Assembly (NCBI GenBank): GCA_036525795.1
Contig: DATCZS010000123.1
Coordinates: forward strand, 15,264 to 79,263
From: DATCZS01 sp036525795
GTDB taxonomy: Bacteria > Actinomycetota > Acidimicrobiia > Spongiisociales > ZC4RG35
Direction of reading: 5' to 3'
DNA length: 64,000 nucleotides
A program made the translations under genes and the position numbers. Below, one piece after another: positions 50,019 through 60,619 of the stretch. Each line of letters opens with the position of its first letter. The stretch's first letter is position 1. The notes beneath the pieces are model-generated. The model was not told the origin of the DNA. It did not search any database and saw nothing but the letters and a program-made list of their open reading frames with translations.

Positions 50019-51409
50019 GCCTCGAGGCCTCCCGGCTCGCCCGCGAGATCCGGACCGCCGACCGGACCGCCCGGGACACGGTCGCCGGCGCCGTCACGGC
50101 CGCCCTGGCGCAACAGGAGCGCCTCAACGCCTCTGTCATGGTGGACGCCGACCGGGCCATAGAGAGAGCCGAGGAGATCGACGCCCTCATCGCCCGCGGC
50201 ACCGACCCGGGACCTCTCGCAGGCGTCCCGATCGCCCTCAAAGACCTGATCGATCACGCCGGAAGGGTCACGACGTGCGGGTCGGCGTTCTACCGGCACG
50301 AAGCCGACCGTTCCGCCACCGTCGTCGAGCGCCTCGAAGGAGCCGGCGCGGTCATCATCTCGCGAACCGGCCTCCACGAATTCGCATACGGGTTCTCCTC
50401 GGAGAACGACTGGTTCGGCCCTGTGCGCAACCCTCTCGATCCGACGCTCTCCCCGGGAGGCTCGAGCGGCGGATCGGCCGCGGCCGTCGGCGGCGGGCAG
50501 GTGCCGATCGCCATCGGGACCGACACGGGCGGATCCGTTCGAGTCCCCGCTGCACTCTGCGGCGTGTTCGGCCTCAAGGTGACGCATGGCAGGGTTCCGC
50601 TCACCGGGGTGTTCCCCCTGGCGCCGTCGCTGGACACCGTGGGCCCGATCGCCGGGTCGGTGGCCGATCTCGCGCTGGCATATGGGGTGATGGCGGGCCA
50701 CGACCCCGCCGATCCCTGGTCGCGCCCCCAGCCCGTGGTCTCCCCCGGACCTGCCCGGGACGACCTCCGCGGGCTCCGGGTGGCCATCCCCGTTCCCTGG
50801 ATCGACGAGGCGCCGGTCGACGATCACGTGGCGACCGCCTTCGTCCGGGCGATGGCCGCGTTGACCGAACTGGGGGCGACCGTCGAGGAGTTCGACGACC
50901 CCCAGCTCGCTCCTCCCGGCATGATCCACGCTCTGGTCGCCGGGGAGGCCGCCTCTGTCCACCGGGAGTGGCTCGGCGAAGAGCGCCCGTACGGCGACGA
51001 GGTTCGCAGCCGCCTGGAGGAGGCCATGGCGGTGACCCTCGACGAATACGTGGCTGCAACCGCCTGGCGAGCCGGAGTTCAGGCCCGGGCGGCCTCCGCG
51101 TTCGGAACGTTCGACCTGTTCGCCACCCCGGCAACGGGTGCGACCCGCAAGGTCATCGGTGAGCCGACCATCCCGGTCCAGGATCGAGACGTCTCCTACC
51201 GGCCCGTGCTGTCCTACTTCTCCGCACTGGTGAACTCGATGGCGTGCCCCGCCATCGTCGGGCCACTCGACGCTCCGTCCGTACCCCCGCCGGCCCTCCA
51301 GTTGATCGGTCCCCGGTGGTCCGAGCACCGCCTCCTCGAGGTCGCCGCCACCCTGGAGCGGCACGGAATCATGGTCAGGCCGGGCGCAGCGCCGGAAGCG
51401 CCTGCCTAG
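50015..51409 (+). CDS. Amidase signature family enzyme
   Basis: A 464-residue amidase. Catalytic Lys in PIALKDLIDHAG, and the Ser-cisSer pair and nucleophile in SPGGSSGGSAAAVG and GTDTGGSVRVPAALCGVFGLK. It hydrolyses amides in the manner of GatA or indoleacetamide/aryl amidases. GatB and GatC are not adjacent, so a role in tRNA amidation is unlikely. It is co-transcribed with the DUF3048 lipoprotein. Confidence 0.9.
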   Translation: MSLEASRLAREIRTADRTARDTVAGAVTAALAQQERLNASVMVDADRAIERAEEIDALIARGTDPGPLAGVPIALKDLIDHAGRVTTCGSAFYRHEADRSATVVERLEGAGAVIISRTGLHEFAYGFSSENDWFGPVRNPLDPTLSPGGSSGGSAAAVGGGQVPIAIGTDTGGSVRVPAALCGVFGLKVTHGRVPLTGVFPLAPSLDTVGPIAGSVADLALAYGVMAGHDPADPWSRPQPVVSPGPARDDLRGLRVAIPVPWIDEAPVDDHVATAFVRAMAALTELGATVEEFDDPQLAPPGMIHALVAGEAASVHREWLGEERPYGDEVRSRLEEAMAVTLDEYVAATAWRAGVQARAASAFGTFDLFATPATGATRKVIGEPTIPVQDRDVSYRPVLSYFSALVNSMACPAIVGPLDAPSVPPPALQLIGPRWSEHRLLEVAATLERHGIMVRPGAAPEAPA

Positions 51410-51549
51410 CCCCGAGAGTGTTTACACTGGCCGTCGCCGGAGGTTCGATGGTACGGGTGGAGCCCGGCGCAGTCGACTGCCAGGACGGCCTTCAACACAC
51501 ATCCGATATCGCCCCGGGTTCACACGCGCATGTATCCACAAGGAAGTGA

Positions 51550-53424
51550 TTGGAAGTGAGTGACAACACCGTCACCATCGACACGCCAACCGACGTCGAG
51601 GAGATCGACAAGGTCGTAATTCGACTGGCCGGGGACTCGGGCGACGGAATGCAGCTCGCCGGCAGCCGGTTCACAGATGCCTCGGCGGCGTTCGGCAACG
51701 ATCTCGCCACCCTTCCGAGCTTCCCCGCCGAGATCCGGGCCCCTGCCGGCACCTTGCCGGGCGTGAGCTCGTTCCAGGTGCAGATCGCCGACTTCGACAT
51801 CCTCACCGCAGGGGACCAGCCGGACTGTCTCGTGGCCATGAATCCGGCCGCGTTGAAGGCGAATCTCGCCGACCTCCGTCAGGGCGGCACGCTGATCGTC
51901 AACGAAGACGCCTTCGAGGAGCGCAACCTCACCAAGGCCGGGTACGAGGCAAACCCCCTCGAGGACGGAACGCTCACCGGCTACAAGGTCATCTCGGTGC
52001 CGATGGAACGGCTCACCAAGGAGGCAGTGAAGGACAGCGGCGTCTCCGGGCGCGACGTCCTGCGCTCGAAGAACATGTTCGCGCTCGGTCTCCTCGCCTG
52101 GCTCTACCAACGGCCCCAGGATCCGACCATCAAATGGGTCGAGAGCAAGTTCGGCAAGCGCCCCGAGGTGGCCGAGGCGAACATCCTCGCCTTCAAGGCC
52201 GGATACACATACGGACTGGCCACCGAGGCCATCAAGACGACATACATTGTCAAGCCCGCCGCTCTGGAGCCGGGTACCTACACCAACGTCACGGGGAACA
52301 CCGCGCTGGCCTGGGGGCTCGTCGCCGCCGCCCAGGCGGCCAACCTGCCGCTCTTCTACGGCACCTATCCGATCACCCCGGCGTCGGACATCCTGCACGA
52401 GCTGTCCAGACACAAGAACTTCGGCGTGAGGACGTTCCAGGCCGAAGACGAGATCGCGGGCGTGGGTGCGGCGATCGGCGCCTCGTTCGGAGGGAGCCTG
52501 GCAGTCACCGGTTCATCCGGTCCGGGAATCGCGCTGAAGAGCGAGGCGATCAGCCTGGCGCTCATGACCGAACTGCCTCTCATCGTGATCAACGTCCAGC
52601 GCGGCGGCCCATCCACCGGCCTCCCCACCAAGCCGGAGCAATCGGATCTTCTCTTCTCCCTGTTCGGACGCCACGGCGAATCACCCCTTCCGGTGCTCGC
52701 CGCCGCCTCGCCCTCCGATGCGTTCGACATCGCCATCGAGGCGGCCCGCATCGCCCTGAAGTACATGACCCCGGTGATCCTGCTGTCGGACAACCTGATC
52801 GCCAACGGATCCGAGCCGTGGCGTCTCCCCGATCTCGAGGCGTTGCCTGACATCAGCGTTCCCTTCGCCACCAGGCCCAACGGCCCCAACGGGACGTTCC
52901 TGCCGTACCTGCGCGATCCCGAGACCTTCGCCCGGCCATGGGCCGTGCCAGGCACGGCGGGGCTCGAGCATCGTATCGGTGGTCTCGAGAAGGCCGAAGT
53001 CACCGGAAACGTGTCGTACAACCCGGACAACCACCAGCTGATGACGGACACGAGGGCCTGGAAGATCGATCACATCGCCGCCGACATTCCCCCGGTGGAG
53101 ATCGTCGGAGACGAGGACGCCAAACTCCTCGTCCTGGGCTGGGGATCCCAGCTCGGCGTCATCCGGGCGGCGGCGCGGCGAGTGAGGAATCGCGGCGAGA
53201 AGGTTGCCACCGCCCATCTGCGTCACCTCCACCCCCTCCCCGCCAATCTCGGCGAGGTTCTCGCTCGCTTCGAGCGAGTCCTCATTCCCGAACTCAACAG
53301 CGGGCAGTTGCGGTTCCTGATTCGCGCCAGATACCTGGTTCCGGCGGAAGGCCTCAACAAGGTCGCCGGCGTTCCGTTCAAGATCCACGAACTCGAAGAA
53401 AAGATCCTGGAGATGTTGAAATGA
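51550..53424 (+). CDS. korA: 2-oxoacid:ferredoxin oxidoreductase, fused gamma-alpha subunit
   Basis: A 624-residue subunit, the KorA type with gamma domain (IRLAGDSGDGMQLAGSRF, FPAEIRAPAGT) joined to the alpha pyrimidine-binding domain (YGTYPITPASDILHEL, FQAEDEIAGVGAAIGASFGG) and a transketolase C-terminal-like domain. With KorB it converts 2-oxoglutarate to succinyl-CoA with ferredoxin reduction. The start TTG 51550 follows AAGGAAG; GTG 51556 is also possible. A TACACT at 51423-51428 could be a promoter giving a leader of about 110 bases. Confidence 0.93.
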   Translation: MEVSDNTVTIDTPTDVEEIDKVVIRLAGDSGDGMQLAGSRFTDASAAFGNDLATLPSFPAEIRAPAGTLPGVSSFQVQIADFDILTAGDQPDCLVAMNPAALKANLADLRQGGTLIVNEDAFEERNLTKAGYEANPLEDGTLTGYKVISVPMERLTKEAVKDSGVSGRDVLRSKNMFALGLLAWLYQRPQDPTIKWVESKFGKRPEVAEANILAFKAGYTYGLATEAIKTTYIVKPAALEPGTYTNVTGNTALAWGLVAAAQAANLPLFYGTYPITPASDILHELSRHKNFGVRTFQAEDEIAGVGAAIGASFGGSLAVTGSSGPGIALKSEAISLALMTELPLIVINVQRGGPSTGLPTKPEQSDLLFSLFGRHGESPLPVLAAASPSDAFDIAIEAARIALKYMTPVILLSDNLIANGSEPWRLPDLEALPDISVPFATRPNGPNGTFLPYLRDPETFARPWAVPGTAGLEHRIGGLEKAEVTGNVSYNPDNHQLMTDTRAWKIDHIAADIPPVEIVGDEDAKLLVLGWGSQLGVIRAAARRVRNRGEKVATAHLRHLHPLPANLGEVLARFERVLIPELNSGQLRFLIRARYLVPAEGLNKVAGVPFKIHELEEKILEMLK

Positions 53425-54431
53425 CGGCCTCCACCTACACCCGCTCCGACTTCCAGACCGATCAAGAGGTCCGGTGGTGTCCCGGATGCGGCGACTACAC
53501 GATCCTCGCCTCGGTACAGAACTTCCTCGCCGGACTGGGGGTGGAGCGCGAGAAGATGGTGTTCGTCAGCGGCATCGGGTGTTCCTCGCGTTTCCCGTAC
53601 TACGTGAACACCTACGGGATGCACTCCATCCACGGCCGGGCACCGGCGATCGCATCCGGCCTCGCCTCCAGTCGGCCGGACCTGTCGGTGTTCGTGATCA
53701 CCGGCGACGGCGATGCCCTCTCGATCGGCGGGAACCACCTCATCCACGCCCTGCGGCGCAACGTCAATCTGAAGATCCTGTTGTTCAACAACCAGATCTA
53801 CGGCCTCACCAAGGGTCAGTACTCGCCGACGTCCGAAGTCGGGAAGCGCACCAAGTCCACCCCGCTCGGTTCGATCGACTACCCGTTCAACCCGGTCAGT
53901 CTGGCGATCGGCGCCGAGGCCTCCTTCATCGCCAGGACCATCGACATGGATCGACCCCACACCCAGGAGATGCTGGAGGCGGCATATCGCCACCGGGGTT
54001 CGGCATTCATCGAGATCTACCAGAACTGCAACGTGTTCAACGACAAGGCGTTTCTCCAGCTCACGGGCAAGGCAGAGCGCGTGGTCAATCGGATCGACCT
54101 CGAGCCTGGGAAGCCGATCGTGTTCGGACCGGACGACTCGAAGGCCGTCGTGTTCCGCGACGGCAGTGCGCAGATCGTGGATCGGGCATCGGTGGCGGAC
54201 TCCGAGATCCTGGTTCACGACCCCAGCCGCCCCGACCCGACCGTCGCGTTCGCGTTGAGCCGGCTCTCCCACGGCCCGTACGGCCCAACCCCGATCGGCG
54301 TGTTCCGGGACGTCCCCCGCCCGACCTACGAGGACACGATGCAGCACCAGCTGGTCGATGCCCAGGCCAAGAAGGGGCCGGGCGACCTCGCAGCGCTCAT
54401 CCGGTCCCAAGGGACCTGGGAAGTCTCCTGA
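53421..54431 (+). CDS. korB: 2-oxoacid:ferredoxin oxidoreductase, beta subunit
   Basis: A 336-residue thiamine diphosphate-binding subunit. RWCPGCGDYTIL, GIGCSSRFPYY and GDGDALSIGGNHLIHALRRN with NNQIYGLTKGQYSPTS are the ThDP-binding and KorB-type motifs. Its ATG overlaps the korA stop. A short GC hairpin (54451-54464) follows the gene without a T-run. Supply of reduced ferredoxin from this complex could serve ferredoxin-linked enzymes such as the short YgfK; that is inference. Confidence 0.95.
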   Translation: MTASTYTRSDFQTDQEVRWCPGCGDYTILASVQNFLAGLGVEREKMVFVSGIGCSSRFPYYVNTYGMHSIHGRAPAIASGLASSRPDLSVFVITGDGDALSIGGNHLIHALRRNVNLKILLFNNQIYGLTKGQYSPTSEVGKRTKSTPLGSIDYPFNPVSLAIGAEASFIARTIDMDRPHTQEMLEAAYRHRGSAFIEIYQNCNVFNDKAFLQLTGKAERVVNRIDLEPGKPIVFGPDDSKAVVFRDGSAQIVDRASVADSEILVHDPSRPDPTVAFALSRLSHGPYGPTPIGVFRDVPRPTYEDTMQHQLVDAQAKKGPGDLAALIRSQGTWEVS

Positions 54432-54535
54432 ACGCCGCTCTCTGAGGCGAGCCGGACCCGGCTTCCAACCGGCGCCGATTGCGCGTCATCCGCCCCTCCC
54501 GGGTGCTTGGATGACAGCAACGAGACGGAGGAAGC

Positions 54536-55063
54536 ATGGACTTCAACGCCATCTGGGCGAGGGTGCAACGGGCGATCCGACTGGAGCCGGGGGTGTACGC
54601 CGAGATAGGAGGCGACCAGAAGGCCACCGCTGAAGCACTGGCCGTCGCCATCGGCGCGTCTCTGATCAGCGGTCTTGGGTCCATCCTCCCCGGGGGGGCC
54701 GCATTCGGCTTCGGTTCGTGGGTATTCGCCGGGGTGGTCGGCGTTCCCATCGGCCTCGCCATCGGCACAGGCTTTCTCTGGCTGGTCTCGCGGCTGTTCG
54801 GAGCGAGAGGCGAGTACATCAACCTGTTCAGAGGGCTCGGATATGCCTCGGCTCCCCAGGCACTCGGCTTCATCCCGTTGATCGGGATCGTGGGCTCCAT
54901 CTGGTCGCTGGTTCTCGCGATCCGGGCGGTGAAGGAGACCCAGAGCGTCAGCGACGGTCAGGCGATCGCGATCGTTCTCATCCCGGTGGTGATCAGCGTC
55001 ATCCTCTTCGTCCTGATCGCCGCCGCCGCCTTCGTCGCGTTCCTCGGGTTCGCCGACTCGTGA
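54536..55063 (+). CDS. Yip1-family membrane protein
   Basis: A 175-residue membrane protein. An N-terminal amphipathic stretch (RVQRAIRLEPGVYAEIG) is followed by four to five membrane segments, with GLGYASAPQALGFIPLIG typical of the bacterial Yip1 domain. Role unknown. GGAGGAAG just before ATG 54536 fixes the start. Its end is convergent with the ABC-F gene, 7 bases apart. Confidence 0.82.
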   Translation: MDFNAIWARVQRAIRLEPGVYAEIGGDQKATAEALAVAIGASLISGLGSILPGGAAFGFGSWVFAGVVGVPIGLAIGTGFLWLVSRLFGARGEYINLFRGLGYASAPQALGFIPLIGIVGSIWSLVLAIRAVKETQSVSDGQAIAIVLIPVVISVILFVLIAAAAFVAFLGFADS

Positions 55064-55070
55064 CCTGATC

Positions 55071-56669
<1,599 letters not shown>

Positions 56670-56723
56670 TGCCCGAGCCACGGTACTCGGATGCCGCCGC
56701 CGGAATGCTGGAGGCGGAGGCGG

Positions 56724-57935
56724 CTACGCCAGCGCCTCGGCCAACGCGTCGATGGTCTTGTCGATCTGTGCGTCGGTGATGACCAATGGGGGGCACATGG
56801 CGAGCGCGTTGCCGAGCGGCCTCACGATCACGCCACTGTCGAGGAGCGCATTGCGCACCGCAGCCGCGTTCTTCGACTCGGGCAACTCGACGGCCCACAC
56901 CGCCCCTTCTCCCCGCACCTCCGTCACGAGGTCGTCACCCGCCAGGCTGTCGAGTCCCGCTTTCAGACGGCTCCCCACGTGGGTCGCGCGATCGAGCAGT
57001 CCGTCCCGTTCCTGGATCTCGATGGCGGTGAGGCCTGCGGTCGCGGCGAGAGGATGACCCGAATAGGTGTAGCCGTGACGGAGCAAGAACTCGTCGTCGG
57101 ATTCGAGCGGCTCGACCACGGTCGGTCCGAGGATCACCCCGCCCAGTGGGATGTACCCCGAGCTGACGGCCTTGGCGAAGGTGATCATGTCCGGGGTCAC
57201 GCCGTAGTGCTGGGCTCCGAACCACTTCCCCAATCGACCGAACCCGCATATCACCTCGTCGAAGATCAGGAATGCCCCATGCTCGTCGCACAGGCGCCGC
57301 ACTCCTTCGAGGAATCCTTCCGGCGGTGGGTAGACGCCACCGGCACCCTGGAGCGGTTCGGTCAGGACGGCTGCGATCCGGTCACCGTGCTGGGTGAATT
57401 CCCGGGTGATCGCCTCGAGATCGCCCACCGCCACAGGGGTGACATCGCCCACCACCGGACCCCAGCCCTCCCGGTTGGGGGCGATGCCCTGAGCAGACGT
57501 GCCACCGAAGTTGGTCCCGTGATAGCCGCGCTCGCGGCTGAGCACGATCGTCTTCTCGGGATGTCCGGCAAGCCGCTGGGCAGCCCGCGCCAGCTTGATG
57601 GCGGTGTCCACCGCCTCAGATCCGGAACACCCGAAGAACACCCGGGAGCGATCGAACGGGGAGAGCTCTGCAATCCGGGAGGCGAGGCGGTCGCTCGGCT
57701 CGTTGGTGAAGGGGGAGAACGTGTGATACGAGGCGAGTGTCGCTGCCTGCGCCGAGATCGCCTCGACCATCTCGCGGCGACCGTGCCCCACATTCATGTA
57801 CCAGAGACTCGCCATGGCATCGACGTAGCGGTTGCCCTGGTCGTCCCAGATCTCGGCTCCCTCGCCGCCCACGATGTTGATGAAGGAGGTCTGCGTCGGA
57901 GGACTGAAAGGATGCAGGAAGGCCGGAGTCGTCAT
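56724..57935 (-). CDS. Class III aminotransferase
   Basis: A 403-residue PLP enzyme of the omega-amino acid:pyruvate transaminase group. GCSGSEAVDTAIKLAR, YHGTNFGGTSAQG and FDEVICGFGRLGKWFG lead to the PLP Lys in ITFAKAVSSGYIPLGGVILG. The amine donor is not decided by sequence. TATGCT (57942-57947) lies 6 bases before ATG 57935. Confidence 0.92.
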   Translation of the reverse strand: MTTPAFLHPFSPPTQTSFINIVGGEGAEIWDDQGNRYVDAMASLWYMNVGHGRREMVEAISAQAATLASYHTFSPFTNEPSDRLASRIAELSPFDRSRVFFGCSGSEAVDTAIKLARAAQRLAGHPEKTIVLSRERGYHGTNFGGTSAQGIAPNREGWGPVVGDVTPVAVGDLEAITREFTQHGDRIAAVLTEPLQGAGGVYPPPEGFLEGVRRLCDEHGAFLIFDEVICGFGRLGKWFGAQHYGVTPDMITFAKAVSSGYIPLGGVILGPTVVEPLESDDEFLLRHGYTYSGHPLAATAGLTAIEIQERDGLLDRATHVGSRLKAGLDSLAGDDLVTEVRGEGAVWAVELPESKNAAAVRNALLDSGVIVRPLGNALAMCPPLVITDAQIDKTIDALAEALA

Positions 57936-57941
57936 GCGCGC

Positions 57942-57947
57942 AGCATA
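57942..57947 (-). promoter_or_regulatory. Candidate -10 of the aminotransferase gene (TATGCT)
   Basis: TATGCT, 6-base spacer, ATG 57935. Confidence 0.45.
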
Positions 57948-57974
57948 GGCCTGGCACGCCTGCGGGGACCGACT

Positions 57975-58787
57975 TCAGGGCACTCGCCACCAGATGGTCA
58001 CGAGCTCACGCTGTTCGTCCCCCACGTAGAGCCGGCCGTCGACCTCGGTGAGGTCGAGCACCGCGTCGAGCTCCGTCCAGCGGTCGCGGGGAAGGACCAA
58101 GCGCCGCCCGAACACCTCCCTCAGCTCGTCCATGCTCTCGAAGTACAGCCCGCCCTGTCTGGTCCACCGATCGACATTGGGCGAACGCCCGATCAGGGCA
58201 GCCACCACCTCCGCGAGGAGGTCGGCGGTCGGACCGCTGGGGCGGTCGAGCCCGTGAAGGATCCGGTAGTACGGTGCCAAACCGGCCCACGGGTGCCGAT
58301 CGCTCAACTCGAGCGCCACGCCCACCCCGGCACGGTCGATCATGGCCTCCAGGAAGGGAACGATGTCCCAGACGTCGTACACCACGTGGGCGCTCATCAC
58401 GACGTCGGCGGGTTCCACCGTCTCCGCAGCCTCCGGCCACGGCAGCGGCACCACCTCGACTGCGACCCCCAGCGCGGCCGCCTCCTCGGCCAGTCCGGCC
58501 GCCATGCCCGGATCGGGCTCGACTGCCGTCACACGACATCCGGCCACGGCGAGCGGCAGCGATGCCCTCCCCCGCCCGGCCCCGACGTCGAGCACCGATC
58601 CCGCCGCCCCGACCAGGGATCTGACCACCTTGGTGGTGTGCGGCTCGGGAGCGTCGGCCGCCACCGCCGAGCGCCGCTTCCAGAACCGTTGTGGCCAGCC
58701 ATACGGCGACTCGTCGACACCGGCCAGGAGCTCGTCGGGAATCCGCCACGCCTCCAGCTCCGATCGCCAGCGTTCCGCCGGCGTCAT
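57975..58787 (-). CDS. SAM-dependent methyltransferase
   Basis: A 270-residue class I methyltransferase. The SAM loop is VLDVGAGRGRASLPLA near 66-81, followed by the acidic TAVEPDPGMA and VVMSAHVVYDVWD. Substrate unknown. ATG 58787 overlaps the ferritin stop (ATGA), so it is translated after ferritin. The open frame extends further upstream but without conserved sequence. Confidence 0.85.
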   Translation of the reverse strand: MTPAERWRSELEAWRIPDELLAGVDESPYGWPQRFWKRRSAVAADAPEPHTTKVVRSLVGAAGSVLDVGAGRGRASLPLAVAGCRVTAVEPDPGMAAGLAEEAAALGVAVEVVPLPWPEAAETVEPADVVMSAHVVYDVWDIVPFLEAMIDRAGVGVALELSDRHPWAGLAPYYRILHGLDRPSGPTADLLAEVVAALIGRSPNVDRWTRQGGLYFESMDELREVFGRRLVLPRDRWTELDAVLDLTEVDGRLYVGDEQRELVTIWWRVP

Positions 58788-59293
58788 TCCCCCTCTGCCC
58801 CGGCCGTGCGCCCCCCCAGCTCGCGGTCGAGCAACAGCAGAGCGGCGCCGTTGCCTTCGATCATCCGCAGCTGTGCGAGCAACTCCGAGATGGCAGCCTC
58901 CTCTTCGACCTGCTCCGCGAGGAACCATTGGAGCAGCGGGAAACTGGCGGCGTCCGCCGCGGCCGACGCCTCCTGGTACAACTCGCCGATGGCCTGAGTC
59001 ACCCGGCGCTCCTGCTCCAGGGCGACGGCGAACACATCTGCCGGCGATTCGAACCCGCCCGCCGGGGCGGGAAGAGGCCCGAGCTGCACCACGTTTCCGC
59101 GATCCAGGACATAGTCGAAGAACTTGAGGGCGTGCACCCGCTCCTCTTCGGACTGGACCCGCATCCACGACGCAAACCCCGACAGACTCCGATCCTCGAA
59201 ATAGGCGGCCATCTGCAGGTAGGCATTCGACGATTCGAGTTCCAGGTCGATCTGGGTGTTGAAGGCGTGGGCGAGAGATTGGGGCATTTCCAT
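58784..59293 (-). CDS. Ferritin-like iron-storage protein
   Basis: A 169-residue four-helix ferritin. Helix A has NTQIDLELESSNAYLQMAAYFE with the ferroxidase Glu; helix B has EEERVHALKFFDYV with the Glu-x-x-His pair; helix C has ALEQERRVTQAI. The length fits non-haem bacterial ferritin. TATCGT (59301-59306) lies 7 bases before ATG 59293; the tandem repeat at 59361-59444 lies further upstream. Confidence 0.92.
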   Translation of the reverse strand: MEMPQSLAHAFNTQIDLELESSNAYLQMAAYFEDRSLSGFASWMRVQSEEERVHALKFFDYVLDRGNVVQLGPLPAPAGGFESPADVFAVALEQERRVTQAIGELYQEASAAADAASFPLLQWFLAEQVEEEAAISELLAQLRMIEGNGAALLLLDRELGGRTAGAEGE

Positions 59294-59300
59294 GGGACCC

Positions 59301-59306
59301 ACGATA
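59301..59306 (-). promoter_or_regulatory. Candidate -10 of the ferritin gene (TATCGT)
   Basis: TATCGT, 7-base spacer, ATG 59293. TATCGT also precedes the Mca-like gene with the same spacing. Confidence 0.43.
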
Positions 59307-59360
59307 TCCCGTGGCGATCGGCAGGGCGCCTGCCGAGCCGGGCTCTGCACTCAGCCATCA

Positions 59361-59444
59361 GCCTCAGGACTCAGGACTCGAGACTCGAGACTCAAGACTC
59401 AAGACTCGAGACTCGAGACTCGAGACTCGAGACTCAGAACTCGG
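59361..59444 (+). repeat. Tandem 7-bp repeat, unit GACTCGA
   Basis: About ten to eleven copies of a 7-base unit, GACTCGA with variants GACTCAA, GACTCAG and a degenerate last copy AACTCGG. It sits in the divergent gap between ferritin and the radical SAM gene. Seven bases per unit is not a codon multiple, so it is non-coding. Copy number is likely variable between strains. Confidence 0.85.
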
Positions 59445-59476
59445 GATCAGCCGCTGACACCGGCCCGCGCGAGGCG

Positions 59477-59482
59477 TAGGTT
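59477..59482 (+). promoter_or_regulatory. Candidate -10 of amrS (TAGGTT)
   Basis: TAGGTT, 6-base spacer GGAGAG, GTG 59489. The purine-rich spacer looks like a ribosome site but would be too close to the start to work as one, which favours leaderless initiation. Confidence 0.42.
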
Positions 59483-59488
59483 GGAGAG

Positions 59489-60619
59489 GTGACGCGCACG
59501 TTCCTCGCCCCGGACACGGTCGGGACCGAGTACTGGCACGTGCTGGAGGACGGACGGATCCAATGCGACCTCTGTCCCCGCGAGTGCAAGCTCCCCCAGG
59601 GAGGGCGCGGTCTGTGCTTCGTGCGGGCCAGAATGCGCGACGAGATCGTGCTCACCACCTATGGACGATCGAGCGGCTTCTGCATCGACCCGATCGAGAA
59701 AAAACCCCTCAACCACTTCCTACCCGGCACCTCGACACTGTCCTTCGGGACGGCCGGCTGCAACCTCGCCTGCCGCTTCTGTCAGAACTGGGACATCTCC
59801 AAGGCGCGGGAGACCGACATCCTCTCGGATCGGGCCGACCCGGACACCGTCGCCGAGGTCGCCGAACGGATGGGATGCCGGAGTGTGGCATTCACCTACA
59901 ACGATCCCATCGTCTTCCTCGAGTACGCGGTCGACGTCGCGCGGGCATGCCGTGACCGCGGGATCGCCACAGTGGCGGTGACCGCCGGATACGTCCACCC
60001 TCTGCCCAGGCACCAGTTCTTCTCCGAGATGGATGCCACCAACATCGATTTGAAGTCCTTCGACGAGGACTTCTACCGCCGGGTCTGTGCAGGCCACCTC
60101 CGACCGGTCCTGGAGACCCTCGAGTACGTCCGGTGGGAAACCAGCACCTGGCTCGAGATCACCGCGCTTCTCATCCCCGGCCTCAACGACTCCGACAAGG
60201 AGATCGACGGCATGACGCGTTGGATCCGCGAGCACCTGGGAAGCGACGTACCGCTCCATTTCTCGGCTTTCCACCCGGCGTTCAAGCTGATGGACCGCCC
60301 CTCCACTCCGCCGGGCACGCTCACCCGGGCCCGGAGGATGGCGCTCGAAAACGGGCTCAGGTATGTCTACACGGGCAACGTCCCCGACCCCGAAGGCCAG
60401 TCCACCTTCTGTCACGGGTGCGGATCGGTTCTCATCGGGCGCGACTGGTACGACATCACAAGCTGGAATCTGACCGAGAACGGGACGTGTCCGAATTGCG
60501 GTGCCGGGTGCGTGGGTGTGTTCGAGTCGGAGCCGGGGACGTGGGGAAACCGGCGGCTTCCGGTCGACATCCATCGCGGCTCGGGTCAGACCTCCGAGAC
60601 GAACGCGAACGCTCCGTAG
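59489..60619 (+). CDS. amrS: AmmeMemoRadiSam system radical SAM enzyme
   Basis: A 376-residue radical SAM protein. The 4Fe-4S ligands are Cys91, Cys95 and Cys98 in GCNLACRFCQNWD. The N-terminal CDLCPRECKL (Cys26, 29, 33) and a C-terminal zinc-like CHGCG / CPNCGAGC region are typical of the AmrS family. It partners with the Memo-like AmrB, encoded convergently with a 34-base overlap of the two 3' ends. AMMECR1 (AmrA) is not in the window. The reaction is unknown; related enzymes activate glycyl radical proteins. Confidence 0.93.
   Translation: MTRTFLAPDTVGTEYWHVLEDGRIQCDLCPRECKLPQGGRGLCFVRARMRDEIVLTTYGRSSGFCIDPIEKKPLNHFLPGTSTLSFGTAGCNLACRFCQNWDISKARETDILSDRADPDTVAEVAERMGCRSVAFTYNDPIVFLEYAVDVARACRDRGIATVAVTAGYVHPLPRHQFFSEMDATNIDLKSFDEDFYRRVCAGHLRPVLETLEYVRWETSTWLEITALLIPGLNDSDKEIDGMTRWIREHLGSDVPLHFSAFHPAFKLMDRPSTPPGTLTRARRMALENGLRYVYTGNVPDPEGQSTFCHGCGSVLIGRDWYDITSWNLTENGTCPNCGAGCVGVFESEPGTWGNRRLPVDIHRGSGQTSETNANAP

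Noticed and set aside
50015..51409. GatA subunit of the tRNA amidotransferase
   Set aside because: Amidase signature is present, but no gatB or gatC is nearby and it is coupled to a DUF3048 lipoprotein gene; a general amidase is more likely.
59361..59444. CRISPR array
   Set aside because: Units are 7 bases in direct tandem without spacers, and no cas genes are present.
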